Shown: positions 33,401 through 43,558 of the stretch, piece after piece | Layout: each line of letters opens with the position of its first letter | Numbering within the stretch: position 1 is the stretch's first letter | DNA from: Blastomussa wellsi | Lineage: Eukaryota > Cnidaria > Anthozoa > Scleractinia > Plerogyridae | NCBI GenBank assembly: GCA_947652115.1 | Contig: OX393561.1 | Coordinates: forward strand, 27,206,158-27,270,157 | DNA: 64,000 nucleotides | Reading direction: 5' to 3' | Program-made: the position numbers and the translations under genes | The notes under the pieces: generated by a model | Databases searched by the model: none | Told to the model about the DNA's origin: nothing | The model's input: only the letters and a program-made list of their open reading frames with translations

Positions 33401-36178
33401 ATTGCGGGGCAGGAAAACAGAAACCTGCCACAACCATTGGAACCCGACGTGGCTGCTTTATTTCCTGCATCAAAAAACCCACAAAGACCAAGCAAATATC
33501 CGGTTAATGATCGTATCAACTACCAAGGCATTGATTTCCCAACACCAGTAAAGCAGATAGACAAGCTTGAGGCCTCGCGATAAATGTCTTTGGCTGGGAA
33601 AACAACTGTGTGATAATACACAGGTTAAGCAGAAAAGAAGTGAATGTGGAGCGGATAAGCCTGATGCTAATAGAGTCTGGAGAAATACAGCACCATTGTT
33701 ATGTAAAACGGGAGAGCGCTTTGCTGTTTGATCAGACCAAAAACAGCAATGCAAAACACTATTGCATGTTGTGCATGACGGGTTTCTCAAGATTGGACTT
33801 GCTCGAGAAACATAAAGAATACTGCAAGGGGGTAAACGGAAGGGCAACAAGGATTGAGATGCCAGAAGAGGGGAAAAACACCTTTTCTTTCCAAAATCAT
33901 CACAAGCAGATAAAGGTGCCATACGTGATATATGCGGACTTTGAGGCATTGGTCAGAAAGATTCCTGGCTGCGAACGTGGACCAGAGAGCAAGCAAAAAA
34001 GCTACACGAAGAAGACTGAATGTCACGAGGCATGTGGCTTTTCGTACATGGTTGTGAGAAGCGATGGCGAAGTTACAGGGTCAAAAGTTTACAGGGGTGG
34101 AAATGCTGTGGGAACGTTTCTAAGTGACATTCTGCAGGAGGAGGTTGTAATAAGAGAAAGCTTGGCCGAACCCAAGACGATTGTAACGACGGCAGAAGAC
34201 TGGGAGAAATTTAATGAAGCAGTGGACTGCCATATTTGCAACGAAAGTCTTATAAAGGATGAATTCTTGGACTCATTACCTGTTTGGAACAAAACAGAGG
34301 ACCGATATTTGGGCCAAAGCCCCAAAAAATATTTTCACTTTGTCAAAAGTGGATTTTCTTTGTCTTAAATGATTGTCAGAAAAAGAGCACAAAGACGCAG
34401 AAAAAAATCAGGAAAACTGTTTATGCTGCGAAAAGCCTTTGCTTCAGAAAAATTTCAGAGATGCGGTAAAAGACCATTGCCACGGGCAGGTTCCGTGGAG
34501 CCGCGTGCGGTGGAATCTCGATAATAATAATAATATAATAATAATATACAATATTTATAGAGCGCTCATTACCAATGGTCCAAAAGCGCTTTACATAATA
34601 AAAATAACAGCAAAATCCTAAACCTACAAAACTACATTGTCATTCTATAAAAATTCCCAATGGAACAAAAGCGCTTTACATAATAAACATAACAACAAAA
34701 TCGTAAACCTACAAAACTACATCGCCATCCTATAAAAACATCATCATTCTATACAACATCATAACCAATTTTAAAAAGCCAAGTCTTGAGCTTAGATTTA
34801 AAAGAAGAAAGGGAATTGCAAGATCTAAGTTCGAATGGAAGTGCATTCCAAACAGAAGGTGCAGCAATAGTAAAAGACCGGCCACCATAAGTTTTAAGAT
34901 TAAATTTAGATGTAGAAAGTAAAAATTGATTGGAGGATCTAAGAAGTCTACCAGGTATATAAGGCTTGATGAGATCAGTGATATAGCTAGGTGCAGCACC
35001 ATGAAGCGCCTTAAATTTAATTACTGCAATTTTGAAAGTTATTCTTTGTTCAATTGTTAGCCAATGAAGTTGAATAAGCAACGGCGTAACATGCTCATAT
35101 CTATTAGTAAGGTGAATAAGCCTAGCAGCACTATTTAGGACACTCTGCACACGTTTCAAAATACATTTAGGCTGACCGTAGAGCAATGAGTTACAATAGT
35201 CGATCCTTGCAGTAACAAAGGCATGAATTAGAGTTTTACATGTATCGTAAGAAAGAAACTTGCGAATCTTAAAAATATTGCGTAAATGGTAAGCAAGAGG
35301 TACGCCAAGGCAAACAACCCCTTGCTGCCTGACTACGACCCCCGCAAACCGAAAAAATATATTATGTATCTCGATGCAAACAACCTTTACGGATGGGCAA
35401 TGAGCAAGCCCCTCCCCAAAAGAGATTTCAAATGGAAACGTGTTATCCCCACAGAGCAGGAGATCCTCAAGAAAAAAGAGAACGCGAAGAATGGGTGGAT
35501 TCTCGAGGTTGATCTTGAATATCCCGCAGAACTGCACGAGGAACATAACAGCTATCCCCTGGCACCGGACAAAAAAGTCGTGAAAAAGGAAAGGAATGGA
35601 TGTCAGACTACCAAAAGAATTTAATGAAAGACCTGGATTTAACCTCACCGGAGAGCAAGAAGCTGCTGCTGACCCTCGGGACAAAAACAACTACGACGTG
35701 CATTACAGAAACCTTCAGTTTTATCTGAAGCAGGGCATGAAACTAAAACGGGTGCACACGGTGCTCGAATTTGAACAAGAACGCTGGATAGAGCCATACA
35801 TCAGGATGAATACTGAGTTCAGGAAAAACGCAAAGAGCGACTTTGAAAAGAAGTTTTACGAGCTCATGAACAACTCAGTTTTCGGCAACACCATGGAAAA
35901 CCTGCGCAACCGTGTTGACATAAAAATCGTGCGCAGCAACGAGAGGGACAAAATAAGGAAATTGGTTGCCAGCCCTTTCTACTCAAGGCATGTATTGTTT
36001 ACAAACGACATGGCGAGGATCCACATGCAAGCCGCTGCTGAATAAACCTGTTTACACGACCATGATGATCCTTGACAACAGCAAGATCCTGATGTACGAC
36101 TTTTTCTACAACAATCTGAAAAAGGAATACGGTGAAAAGTGCGAGCTCTTGCACACAGACACCGACAGCCTTCTTTGA
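33350..36178 (+). pseudogene. Polinton family-B DNA polymerase (element B)
   Basis: The start codon at 33350 lies in the left TIR ('MAAARFSSEVLQMFYGPIAG'). A C2H2 finger 'CMLCMTGFSRLDLLEKHKEYC' (about 33770-33835), exonuclease motif 'YADFEALV' (33933), and a treble-clef/HNH-like 'CLCCEKPL..DHCHG' (34415-34490) follow. Then comes palm motif A 'LDANNLYGWAMS' (35369), motif B 'ELMNNSVFGNTMEN' (about 35860-35900) and motif C 'HTDTDSLL' (36155-36178). Breaks: frame change near 33575; a LINE insertion with loss of about 260 codons at 34520-35290; frame changes near 35610 and 36040; an abrupt end after motif C. This polymerase lacks the OTU-like and Vsr-like stretch of copies A and C as far as it can be read. 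Confidence 0.88.
34520..35290 (-). mobile_element. 5'-truncated LINE (CR1/L2-like) in the polymerase gene
   Basis: Minus-strand RT C-terminus: 'RIDYCNSLLYGQP', 'VQSVLNSAARLI', 'HVTPLLIQLHWLTIEQRI', 'FKALHGAAPSYITDLI' and 'LKTWLF'. Its 3' tail is the (AAT)n run at 34520-34548. It replaces the region between the exonuclease and palm motif A. Confidence 0.85.
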
Positions 36179-36480
36179 TGGCAATGGCAGGTTTCTTGAA
36201 AGTATGGCTTGTTACCTCGTTGTTCATAGCCAAAACAACTTCTGGAAGTCTTTTCACCCACGCAGTGTACCGTTGGCACTCAGGGAGTCTCATTTCCACG
36301 GCGTACTGGTGCCAGAACAAGCGCTCGGCAAGGGTACGGTTGAAACGTTCAACAATGGCCTGGTCGCGGTGAATGTCAACGCGCCTGCGCCGGATATAGG
36401 TTTTGCGATCTCTCCTTGCGAATGTGTGCTCTCAGGTTGTTCGGTCGACATTGTGCAAAGGTATTGTTGAGCAAACATAA
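36170..36480 (-). pseudogene. Polinton integrase C-terminal fragment (element B)
   Basis: Reads 'RVDIHRDQAIVERFNRTLAERLFWHQYAVEM', which contains the catalytic Glu region, then 'TAWVKRLPEVVLAMNNE'. It is a close match to the integrase remnant at 210-380. The upstream catalytic domain is missing, and the fragment abuts the truncated polymerase head-on at about 36175. A deletion-rearrangement therefore removed the polymerase end and the integrase core together. Confidence 0.75.
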
Positions 36481-36528
36481 TAATCTTCCGATTTTGCTTC
36501 GTACTTACTTTTCAAATGCTCATTAAAA

Positions 36529-36987
36529 TCAATGTGTTTTGTTGTGATCAGCGCCGCGGCCGCACTTTAAAGCAATGTTGCCGGCCAGGTTGGAGAGCTC
36601 TTTGTTGATGATGTAGTCATTTCTGAGTTCGTTTTGATAAGCATTGATGTCTTTGACGTCAACGGCCATTCCGACCGCTTTGGTCAAAGGAAAAATGAAG
36701 CTCTCGATCAACCTGTCAGTTGTCTTTGAGGCCACGTATGTCTCGTACCGTTTAGTGTATTTCTCAACATCTTTGTCGCTCAGGCGCCTCACCTGCTCGT
36801 GTGTAAACTGCACCCCGATTGCCTCTTTGGCTTTTCCTGTCCACACCAGCACGGCCAACTGCTCACGAAGAGCAGGAATATCAGGCCCGGGGACCGAGCC
36901 TGGCAGAACACCACCAGCTGGCCGGCTCGAAGGCTCAGTTTCCAGCATGCTTATAACTTCAGTGATAGCAAGCTCTTCTGCAGCCAT
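36529..36987 (-). CDS. Conserved Polinton protein of unknown function
   Basis: Intact 152-codon frame starting 'MAAEELAITEVISMLETE'. A Pro/Gly-rich linker follows, then a charged helical part 'TGKAKEAIGVQFTHEQVRRL' with 'KYTKRYETYVASKTTDRLIE'. No signal peptide, membrane span or known catalytic motif. The start is supported by a clean ATG and by its position just downstream of the ATPase (37024) on the same strand. Capsid-cluster location suggests a virion or assembly role; this is inference. It ends 'GRGADHNKTH' at 36529. Confidence 0.65.
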   Translation of the reverse strand: MAAEELAITEVISMLETEPSSRPAGGVLPGSVPGPDIPALREQLAVLVWTGKAKEAIGVQFTHEQVRRLSDKDVEKYTKRYETYVASKTTDRLIESFIFPLTKAVGMAVDVKDINAYQNELRNDYIINKELSNLAGNIALKCGRGADHNKTH

Positions 36988-37023
36988 TGTGTATAATAAT
37001 CTTACAAATTCCGTTTTTTTAAT

Positions 37024-37609
37024 TCAAAATAACTCAACCCTGTAGGGGTGCCGAAGCGAGAACACCAGATAAGCGAACTTTCGCTCTTTCAGCTTTGAAA
37101 TCAGACCTTTGTACACATCCTGGGAGAGTTCGCCGGCGTAATCATCAAAGATGGCTTTCGGGGTCTTGGCCGCGGGGGTGTAAAAGAGAACGATCGGAGC
37201 CACGTTTTCCCGGAAGGAGGCCGTTATGCTGATTATCTTCTGTGTCAGCACCAAAACGCTGATGCTGATATGTCGAGCAGAAAAGGCAAGATTTACCAGC
37301 TGGCCTGTGCACCCTTTCAAATCTTTCGAGGCTGCAAAGTCATCGAGGATTATGAGCATGTTGGTGCCCTCGAAAAATAAGCTCACGAGCTTCAACCAAA
37401 TTTCCACCTCGTATTATCACAAACATTCGTCGATCATCTTCACCAATTCGGTGGTAGGTTTTGTTGTGCGCGAATGTCGGGCAGATGAGCACGATGTAGT
37501 CGAACTTGCCACGAAAAGGGCCATAGATCTAGTCCACCACAAACCTTGATTTGCCTGAATTCGTCGGACCAACAATGAGAGCGTTGAATGGGATGTTGCT
37601 CGGGTTCAT
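37024..37609 (-). pseudogene. Polinton packaging ATPase (FtsK/HerA, A32-like)
   Basis: ATG at 37609; Walker A 'GPTNSGKS' at about residues 14-21; Walker B 'NMLIILDDFAASKD' (about 37345); a sensor-like 'ISVLVLTQKI'; and an arginine-rich C-terminus 'LKERKFAYLVFSLRHPY'. This is the genome-packaging ATPase family shared with nucleocytoplasmic and adeno-like viruses. An in-frame TAG follows Walker A (about codon 26) and a frame change lies near 37420, so it is inactive. It starts 2 bp after the capsid gene stop (37612-37614), the compact layout of a virus-like operon. Confidence 0.85.
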
Positions 37610-37611
37610 TT

Positions 37612-38802
37612 CTATATCAGTATTGCAGATTCTAATTGCTGCCCCAATATGTTCATCTGCGAGTCACTGATAACAAAGACGTGGCAGTTCACATTGCCTG
37701 ATCCACTGGCGTTCCTCTCGAGCTCAAGCTGGACCCCGTCTTTGGTGTTCACGAGGCGCGTGCCACTTCCGTGCATCGACTGATCTGCCATTGAGCGCAA
37801 ATCGATCAAAAGCCCGAACTTGTCATCAGTGTAGAACTTCGTCAGATTCATGTGTGGCGTTTTTGTCTTGAGAAAGAAGCGGCTGGCTTCCTCCAAAATG
37901 TCCTTGCCTTCGATGCCGTTGTTGTACAGCATGTTGGGTGAGCCGTTCACCGTAACGCTGACTTTCGTCAAGTCAGGGTTGAGGTACTTTTCTGAATCCC
38001 TGGTGCCAGCGACAGATGGCTCAACAAAGAGGAGAAGGATGCCTTTAAGGGACCTCTGGGGGTTGACTCTGAGGTTAATCCTTGTTTCCGTGCCTTTTGA
38101 GAAGGTGACCACCTCAGCCCGCATCACGTGATCGTACATGAATTCCTTGCCAGCGGAATAAACACTGTGCGCGTTGTCCACCAGAGTCTTGCTTCTGATC
38201 ATTTCGTACTCGAGCTGTATATTAATCAGCATGTATTTCAGTTTTGTTGGGTCAGAGCCTTTGACAACCTGTGAGGCCGGCGCAAGTGTCAACTCAAACA
38301 CGAGGTCGTTGTAAAGAGCTTGGGGGTAAAAGACTCCGTGGTCGGTCAGAACCTGGTGGTCCAGTCTGATTCGGTATTTCGTTCCGAAAACATTGTTCAG
38401 CGATTTTTCCGTGGCAATTCCTGTGGTTTTCTTATCCCCAGCATTTGAGCGGATCTTCCAAAGGTCCTCACTCTGAATGCCGTCCAGCAGCATGTTGTCC
38501 CGCTCCTCCTGCGCGAGGAAAAGGTCCTCCCAGATCTTGAAGAGGTCATACCCCACCATGTCCTGCAGTATGGTGCCCGCGCACTTCACAACCAGCTTGT
38601 TGACCAGAGCGTGTGCGACATTTTGAACGAGGAAGTTGTTGGCGTGCCCTCCAGACAAGTCCATGTTGAAGAGCAGTGCGAGCGAACCGGGCACGAGGAC
38701 CTCATTCTCATTCAGCTTGGGCACCGAAACATACAGGGTCTCGTTGGGGCTGGCGTCACTATGATCAAAGGTGATAAACTTTACTGCAAGCTCGGCTTTC
38801 AT
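37612..38802 (-). CDS. Polinton major capsid protein (double jelly-roll)
   Basis: Open 396-codon gene starting 'MKAELAVKFITFDHSD' at 38802. A longer upstream frame exists, but this ATG begins the conserved-looking part. Recognisable blocks are 'ETLYVSVPKLNENEVLVPGS', 'NNFLVQNVAHALVNKLVVK', 'VGYDLFKIWEDLFL', 'YRIRLDHQVLTDHGVFYPQA' and 'LKYMLINIQLEYEMIRSKTL'. It is recognised as the hexon-like capsid protein of cnidarian Polintons by family memory; the jelly-roll fold is inferred, not visible. No stop or frameshift, unlike its neighbours. It is divergent from the gene at 38830, and the start codons are only 27 bp apart. Confidence 0.75.
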   Translation of the reverse strand: MKAELAVKFITFDHSDASPNETLYVSVPKLNENEVLVPGSLALLFNMDLSGGHANNFLVQNVAHALVNKLVVKCAGTILQDMVGYDLFKIWEDLFLAQEERDNMLLDGIQSEDLWKIRSNAGDKKTTGIATEKSLNNVFGTKYRIRLDHQVLTDHGVFYPQALYNDLVFELTLAPASQVVKGSDPTKLKYMLINIQLEYEMIRSKTLVDNAHSVYSAGKEFMYDHVMRAEVVTFSKGTETRINLRVNPQRSLKGILLLFVEPSVAGTRDSEKYLNPDLTKVSVTVNGSPNMLYNNGIEGKDILEEASRFFLKTKTPHMNLTKFYTDDKFGLLIDLRSMADQSMHGSGTRLVNTKDGVQLELERNASGSGNVNCHVFVISDSQMNILGQQLESAILI

Positions 38803-38829
38803 TGCGCAGAGATTTTTCTTTGATATACA
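38803..38829. promoter_or_regulatory. 27-bp divergent intergenic space
   Basis: Separates the ATG of the capsid gene (38802, minus) from that of the coiled-coil gene (38830, plus). Contains 'gagatttttctttgatatac'. Any promoter must overlap one or both genes or be bidirectional. Confidence 0.4.
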
Positions 38830-40121
38830 ATGGCAGAAGGTGGTCACTTTGGATACGACGACCCCGTACTTGACCATGCTATTGACCACGATGACGATGA
38901 ACAAGAGGTCAATACTACCTGTCCATTTCATTTTTGCTGGCTTTGCATCGACACCCTTCCATAGTGGCAAACACTATGAAATGCAAACAATGCAGCATGA
39001 ACAGAGCGGGATGCCTGACACTTCTTACACCGAGGAAACCCCTTTGGTGGGCAGAAGTGCGTAATGAATGAGAAAAAGCGTGGAATAGTCTCAAGGGAAT
39101 ATTTCCAGAAAGCTCGGTGAAAAATCGTGAAGCCTCTTACAGCCTAAAGGGCAAATTACAAGTAAAAATGGGTGGAGCTGGCAAAAAAAATATGCCCTTT
39201 TCACCAAAGAAAGGTCAACAGGAAAAGAAAGGCTAAATCCAAATCCTACAAAAGAAATCAAAGACCAACTTGGGACGATGGCACAAGAAATTATCGCTCA
39301 AGACAATGAGAGCATAAGAGAACAACGTCAGAGATTGAGAGAGACCGAAGAACAATTAAGAGATGCTGAAAAAATTGCTGCAGAAAAGGAAAAGGCTACT
39401 CAAGAGGTTCAAAATCTGAGAAATAGAATTGAGCAAACTCAAGCAAGGATTGATGGGTTACAAGATGAACATGGATCGAATGTTGAAAGTGAGGCAGAAC
39501 TGCAGAGACAGCAGCAACTGATAAAAAATCTTAAAACAGATTTTGGAAATGCAAAAAAAGAGGTGGCAGCTCTTGAAAAACAAGCAAAAAATAAAGCCAA
39601 AGAACAAACCCGGATCAACCAACTCAGGGCAAGCCTGGCGGCCAAAAGAGTGAAAGAAACACCATGGAAAAAAGGCTCAACGAAACAAGAACGTTGGATG
39701 AACTGCGCGAGCAAGAATCCGACCTTCAACGACAAAATGAGGAAGATCAGAAAATCATCAACGATGAGAACGCCTCACGCTCAAGAACGGAGGAGCTCGC
39801 GCGTTTACAAACACAGATTGAGGAAAGAGAAAGAGCGCTTCCACTTCGTGATAGGGTTAAAGAGATCTTCAAAAAAATATGGCGTGACAGTTACAGCCAT
39901 CTCTCTTGCTGCTGGTGCCACGATTGGTGCTGTTATTGGGGCCATTACCAACTCTTTGAAGGCCACTGGCAAAGCGTTGCCAGGTCTCATTGGCCTCAAT
40001 TGTTAGTTTCCTCTTCAACGCCGCTGGTCAGGCCATCGGTTTTCTCGCTGAGCACACCTGGCTGCTGACTTTGGTTGTTGTGGCCTTTCTGGTTGAGACC
40101 TATATCAAGAAGCAGCGTTAA
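38830..40121 (+). pseudogene. Coiled-coil membrane protein of the capsid cluster
   Basis: Starts 'MAEGGHFGYDDPVLDHAIDH' with an Asp/Glu-rich stretch and 'MQTMQHEQSGMPDTSYTEET'. A long Glu/Lys/Gln/Arg coiled coil follows (39278-39850; 'EIIAQDNESIREQRQRL', 'IERTQARI'-type heptads). Then a hydrophobic segment 'AISLAAGATIGAVIGAI' (about 39900-39955) and a C-terminal membrane span 'WLLTLVVVAFLV' ending 'KKQR' at 40121. Stops and frame changes near 38960, 39065-39240, 39740 and 39995 break it. Recurrent in cnidarian Polintons next to the capsid gene; probably a minor virion or membrane-associated protein (inference). Confidence 0.6.
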
Positions 40122-40311
40122 CGAAATGACAAGAATGCCAAACCCGCAACTGCAACCGCGCCAACAGCAAGAGCTATTTTGTTCACATCAGGTGACTCAC
40201 TGCCGGAGCCAACCGTTGGGTTGGCAAAAAATGAAAATGGCGAACTGTTTGACTTTCACGGGTACCCAATTTATTATATTTTAGAGATAGATTAAAATGT
40301 TGTAATATACC
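40122..40311 (+). other. Short Ala/Thr/Pro-rich frame
   Basis: A frame from about 40128 to 40293 reads 'KPATATAPTARAILFTSGDS' and ends 'YPIYYILEID'. It has no ATG of its own and may be a decayed small gene. Unrecognised. Confidence 0.3.
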
Positions 40312-40503
40312 ATGTCTTTAGTGAATGTCTTGCCAAGTGCACCGCCAGATAATATTTATCCAGAGCTACCCATCTCAAGAACCCCAGAAAATTTCCGGCT
40401 AACTGAGATCAGCAAAATAGACCTTTTACATGGCGCGCGGGGACTGGTCACTGGAGGTATGCGTCCGCCATCTTGAAACAGTGAAAGGTGAAGCGGGTCA
40501 GCC

Positions 40504-41861
40504 ATGGTTAACCACTGTTGTGTTCCTCTCTGCCATTCGAAGTCATCAAGGGAAAAAGAACTATCCTTCCATCGCTTTCCAAAATGCGAGTCCAAAAAGA
40601 AGAAATGGAAGGTAAAAATATGCCGTGATGAAGGGGAATTGTTTAGTATAACTGAGCACACTCGAGTGTGTTCTCTTCATTTTACGGCTGATGACTACCG
40701 CATAACACTTGGTGGACTTAAAGTTCTCAAGGAGGATGCTGTGCCCTCAGTATTTCCCTGGAAAACACCAGTCAATCAACGCTTGTCAAAGACAAGTTCA
40801 CTCGGAATGGGGAAAAGCCGAGGAGAAAACTCTATGCAGTCATTGCCAGGAGAAGGATCGTCAGATGGAGCGTTTGATGGAATTACTTCAAGAAAAGGAT
40901 GATGAAATAAAGGTTTTGAAATCCAATTTAATATCAGTAAAATCAAGGATTGATAGTATGACGTTCTCGTTTAAACGATTTGAAAGTAGTGACGATGACA
41001 TTCACTTTTACTCTGGCTTCCAAAATGCATCCAGCTATGGGGAATTTATGACTTTTGTTTTGTGTCACGCTGAAAACATGAGTTACGGCTAATGTCAGCA
41101 CAGGTCACACTAACAGAGCTCTATCAAAGGAGGACGAACTCTTTTTGACTCTTGCAAGATTGCGTTTGGGTCTCCCACTGCAGCATATTGCCAACTTATT
41201 CAACATTTCCATTGCTACTGTTTCAAGAATATTTACGTCATGGATAAATTTGCTTTATTTTGTCTTGGGTTCTATTAATTTTTGGTTGCCCAAACGCACA
41301 ATTCAAGAAACAATGCCTGACAGTTTTAGAAAACTTCCTTCAACAAGAGTGATCCTTGATGCAACTGAATTCAAGATACAGACACCTTCTTCTTTGTTAA
41401 GGCAGTCTCAGGTTTTCTCACAGTACAAAAGTACTACTACAGCCAAAGCTCTGCTGGGTATTGCACCCTCAGGTAGTGTTACATTTGTATCTCAGTTGTA
41501 TACTGGAGGCATATCGGATAAGGAAATCACCAAACAGTCTGGAATTCTCACATTGCTTGAAAGGGGGGACAATATAATGGCTGACACAGGTTTTGTAATA
41601 AATGACCTACTAGAGCCTCTAGGATGTACTCTTAATATTCCTCCTTTCTTTAATAACCAGGGACAGTTTTCAGAGGATCAAGTAAAAGAGACTCAGGACA
41701 TTGCAAATTTGAGAATACATGTCGAGAGGGCAATGAGCAGAATTAAGACATTTAAAATCCTACAAAATGTGTTTCCTATTAATCAGGCTGGTCTGCTTAA
41801 TCAGATCTGGACAGTCTGTGCACTTTTGGTGAATTTCCAGTCACCAATTATTGCACAATAA
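40504..41861 (+). pseudogene. ISL2EU transposase (THAP + DDE_4-type)
   Basis: An N-terminal THAP zinc finger 'CCVPLCHSKSSREKELSFHR' and 'RVCSLHF', then 'LGGLKVLKEDAVPSVF' (40504-40770). A Gln/Glu/Lys coiled region follows (40850-40960). The HTH-like 'LARLRLGLPLQHIANLFNIS' with 'SRIFTSW' comes next. The DDE core has 'RVILDATEFKIQTPSS' (Asp 1), 'DNIMADTGFVINDLL' (Asp 2) and 'RIHVERAMSRIKTFK' (Glu). It cuts and pastes the element. The frame changes near 40790 and 41092, so this copy is probably inactive although all three catalytic residues remain. Confidence 0.85.
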
Positions 41862-42098
41862 CTAATACTTGCAAGCGTCTTTTATTAGCTGAAATGCAAG
41901 ATACATACAGATGTTTTTCAGAAAATTTCTGTGCAAATGTAAACTTGTCAATGAAAATACAACAATACAGAAACAACCAACAGCCAAAAAAGACAAAAAT
42001 TGTCTCAAAGTCCTTATTTTACAGCTTAAAACATTTTGCACAAAATAATAGTTTAGTATGATGTCATTAATAATAGTTTAGTTAGCATCCTTTCATTG

Positions 42099-43558
42099 TC
42101 AAGAATGTATAAGAATGCTCAAAGTAGAAATTTGTGAATTTGGAAAGCATATTATTCCACAAGGTTTCATCAAACATAATTCTTTCTGAAAGAAATCTAC
42201 ACCTGTCCAAACACAAAAATCACACCATTTAAGCCCAGTGATGCCCATTAGGCCTTGGACTTGATAATAGTAGTTGTGATTTTCTTTTAACTTAATCCCA
42301 TTGTCTGTTTGTTTTAAGTAAAATTGCTTATTTTCTGTAATAATGCCAATTATTTTTTTACCTGCTACACAAAATGGGCATTTAGCTTCAAAAATCCCAA
42401 AGGGATTTTCTTTCATTGAAGGGTCATAAATAATACCATCGGGTGAAGCCCCTAGCCAGCAAAATGCTGGGTTAACCACTAGTCCACTCTTGTACATTTT
42501 TTTATTTAGTCCACAATCAAGATACTCTTTCGCAGCCCTGATCTTGTTGGTCAAACCATACTTCATAGCTGGGGTCTGAATTGTTTTTCCTTGAAACAGT
42601 TCATTCAGAAACTTTTCTGTGACAGCTGCCTTTCTTTTGATAACCTGGCCAAACTGAGATGCTGTGATACGCTTTGCTCTCTCTAATTTCCACTTTGCAC
42701 TCCCACTTTGCTCTCTCGTGTCACATTCAAGTTGTGATGCATCTTTTGGCAACAAGGTAATGAAGCAAAGGTCTACATTTTGAAACCCATGTGCATATTC
42801 ATTCCAGTCATCACTGAGCACGGGTAGTTTAAATGGTAAGTCACCATATATGTTTGTTTGATTTTCAATACAATCAACTGAAGGTAGCTGATAACTTAAT
42901 GGACTACCCTTAAGGTACTCGCCAAAATTTGTTTTAACGGTGGTAGAACTATCACTTTCCATGTGGACAACTGGTGCAGTAGGGCATACCTTTTTAAACT
43001 TTTCTTGAAACTCTTGAAATATTTGTTTGCTTTCCTCCAGCTCCTTTCTCTTGAGAGATCTTGGATCGTAAAGGCAGAGTGATACACCTCTTGTTGATTC
43101 CTTTCCCACCGATGGTTTTGAAAAAGTTAGGGGCATCCAGGCTTGCGGGTCGATTTTTGCACCTCTTGGAACATGCCATTGCTGGGGCTTTGAAGTACAA
43201 GCTGAAGCACCATCGCTCTCCTTCATGAACTCAACACCGCGTAGGCTAAAGCCGAGAGATGATGACAATGACCCTGCCCGCCTTTGCAAGAACATCTTCT
43301 AAACACGATATTCGATCCTGAGTCGCTGAATTCCAAGATCATTTTCATCTCATGCGGCTTTTCCGACTTAGACATCGAGCGATAGCATTTTCCTTTCATA
43401 ACACAACATTCGCCTTCCTGAAATGTGATAAAAAGATCGTGAACGTAATCTTCCACGAAAAACGCCCGAGACCTCTGATCCGATTTCTTTTCCTTGATAA
43501 ACTCCTCCAAGCAATTTTGGGTTAAAATTTTACAAGTTTCTTCACTATTAGCTGTCAT
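42099..43558 (-). pseudogene. ISL2EU SWIM-YqaJ nuclease
   Basis: 43558-43230 carries a SWIM zinc finger 'FRRCSCKGGQGHCHHLSALAY'. After a frame change near 43240, 43240-42099 contains a lambda-exonuclease-like YqaJ domain. Its pieces are 'ERAKRITASQFGQVIKRK', 'MKYGLTNKIRAAKEYLDCGL', 'WLGASPDGIIYDPSM' (catalytic Asp), 'FGIFEAKCPF' (ExK) and 'NHNYYYQVQGLMGITGLKWC'. In ISL2EU elements this nuclease accompanies the transposase; its exact role is not established. It converges with the transposase gene, leaving about 240 bp between their 3' ends. Confidence 0.85.

Noticed and set aside
35979..36178. Minus-strand coding through the polymerase motif C region
   Set aside because: Only the part beyond about 36175 is integrase; the rest is antisense of the polymerase.
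39439..39735. Minus-strand hydrophobic frame opposite the coiled-coil gene
   Set aside because: Antisense of Glu/Lys-rich heptads gives Phe/Leu-rich shadows.
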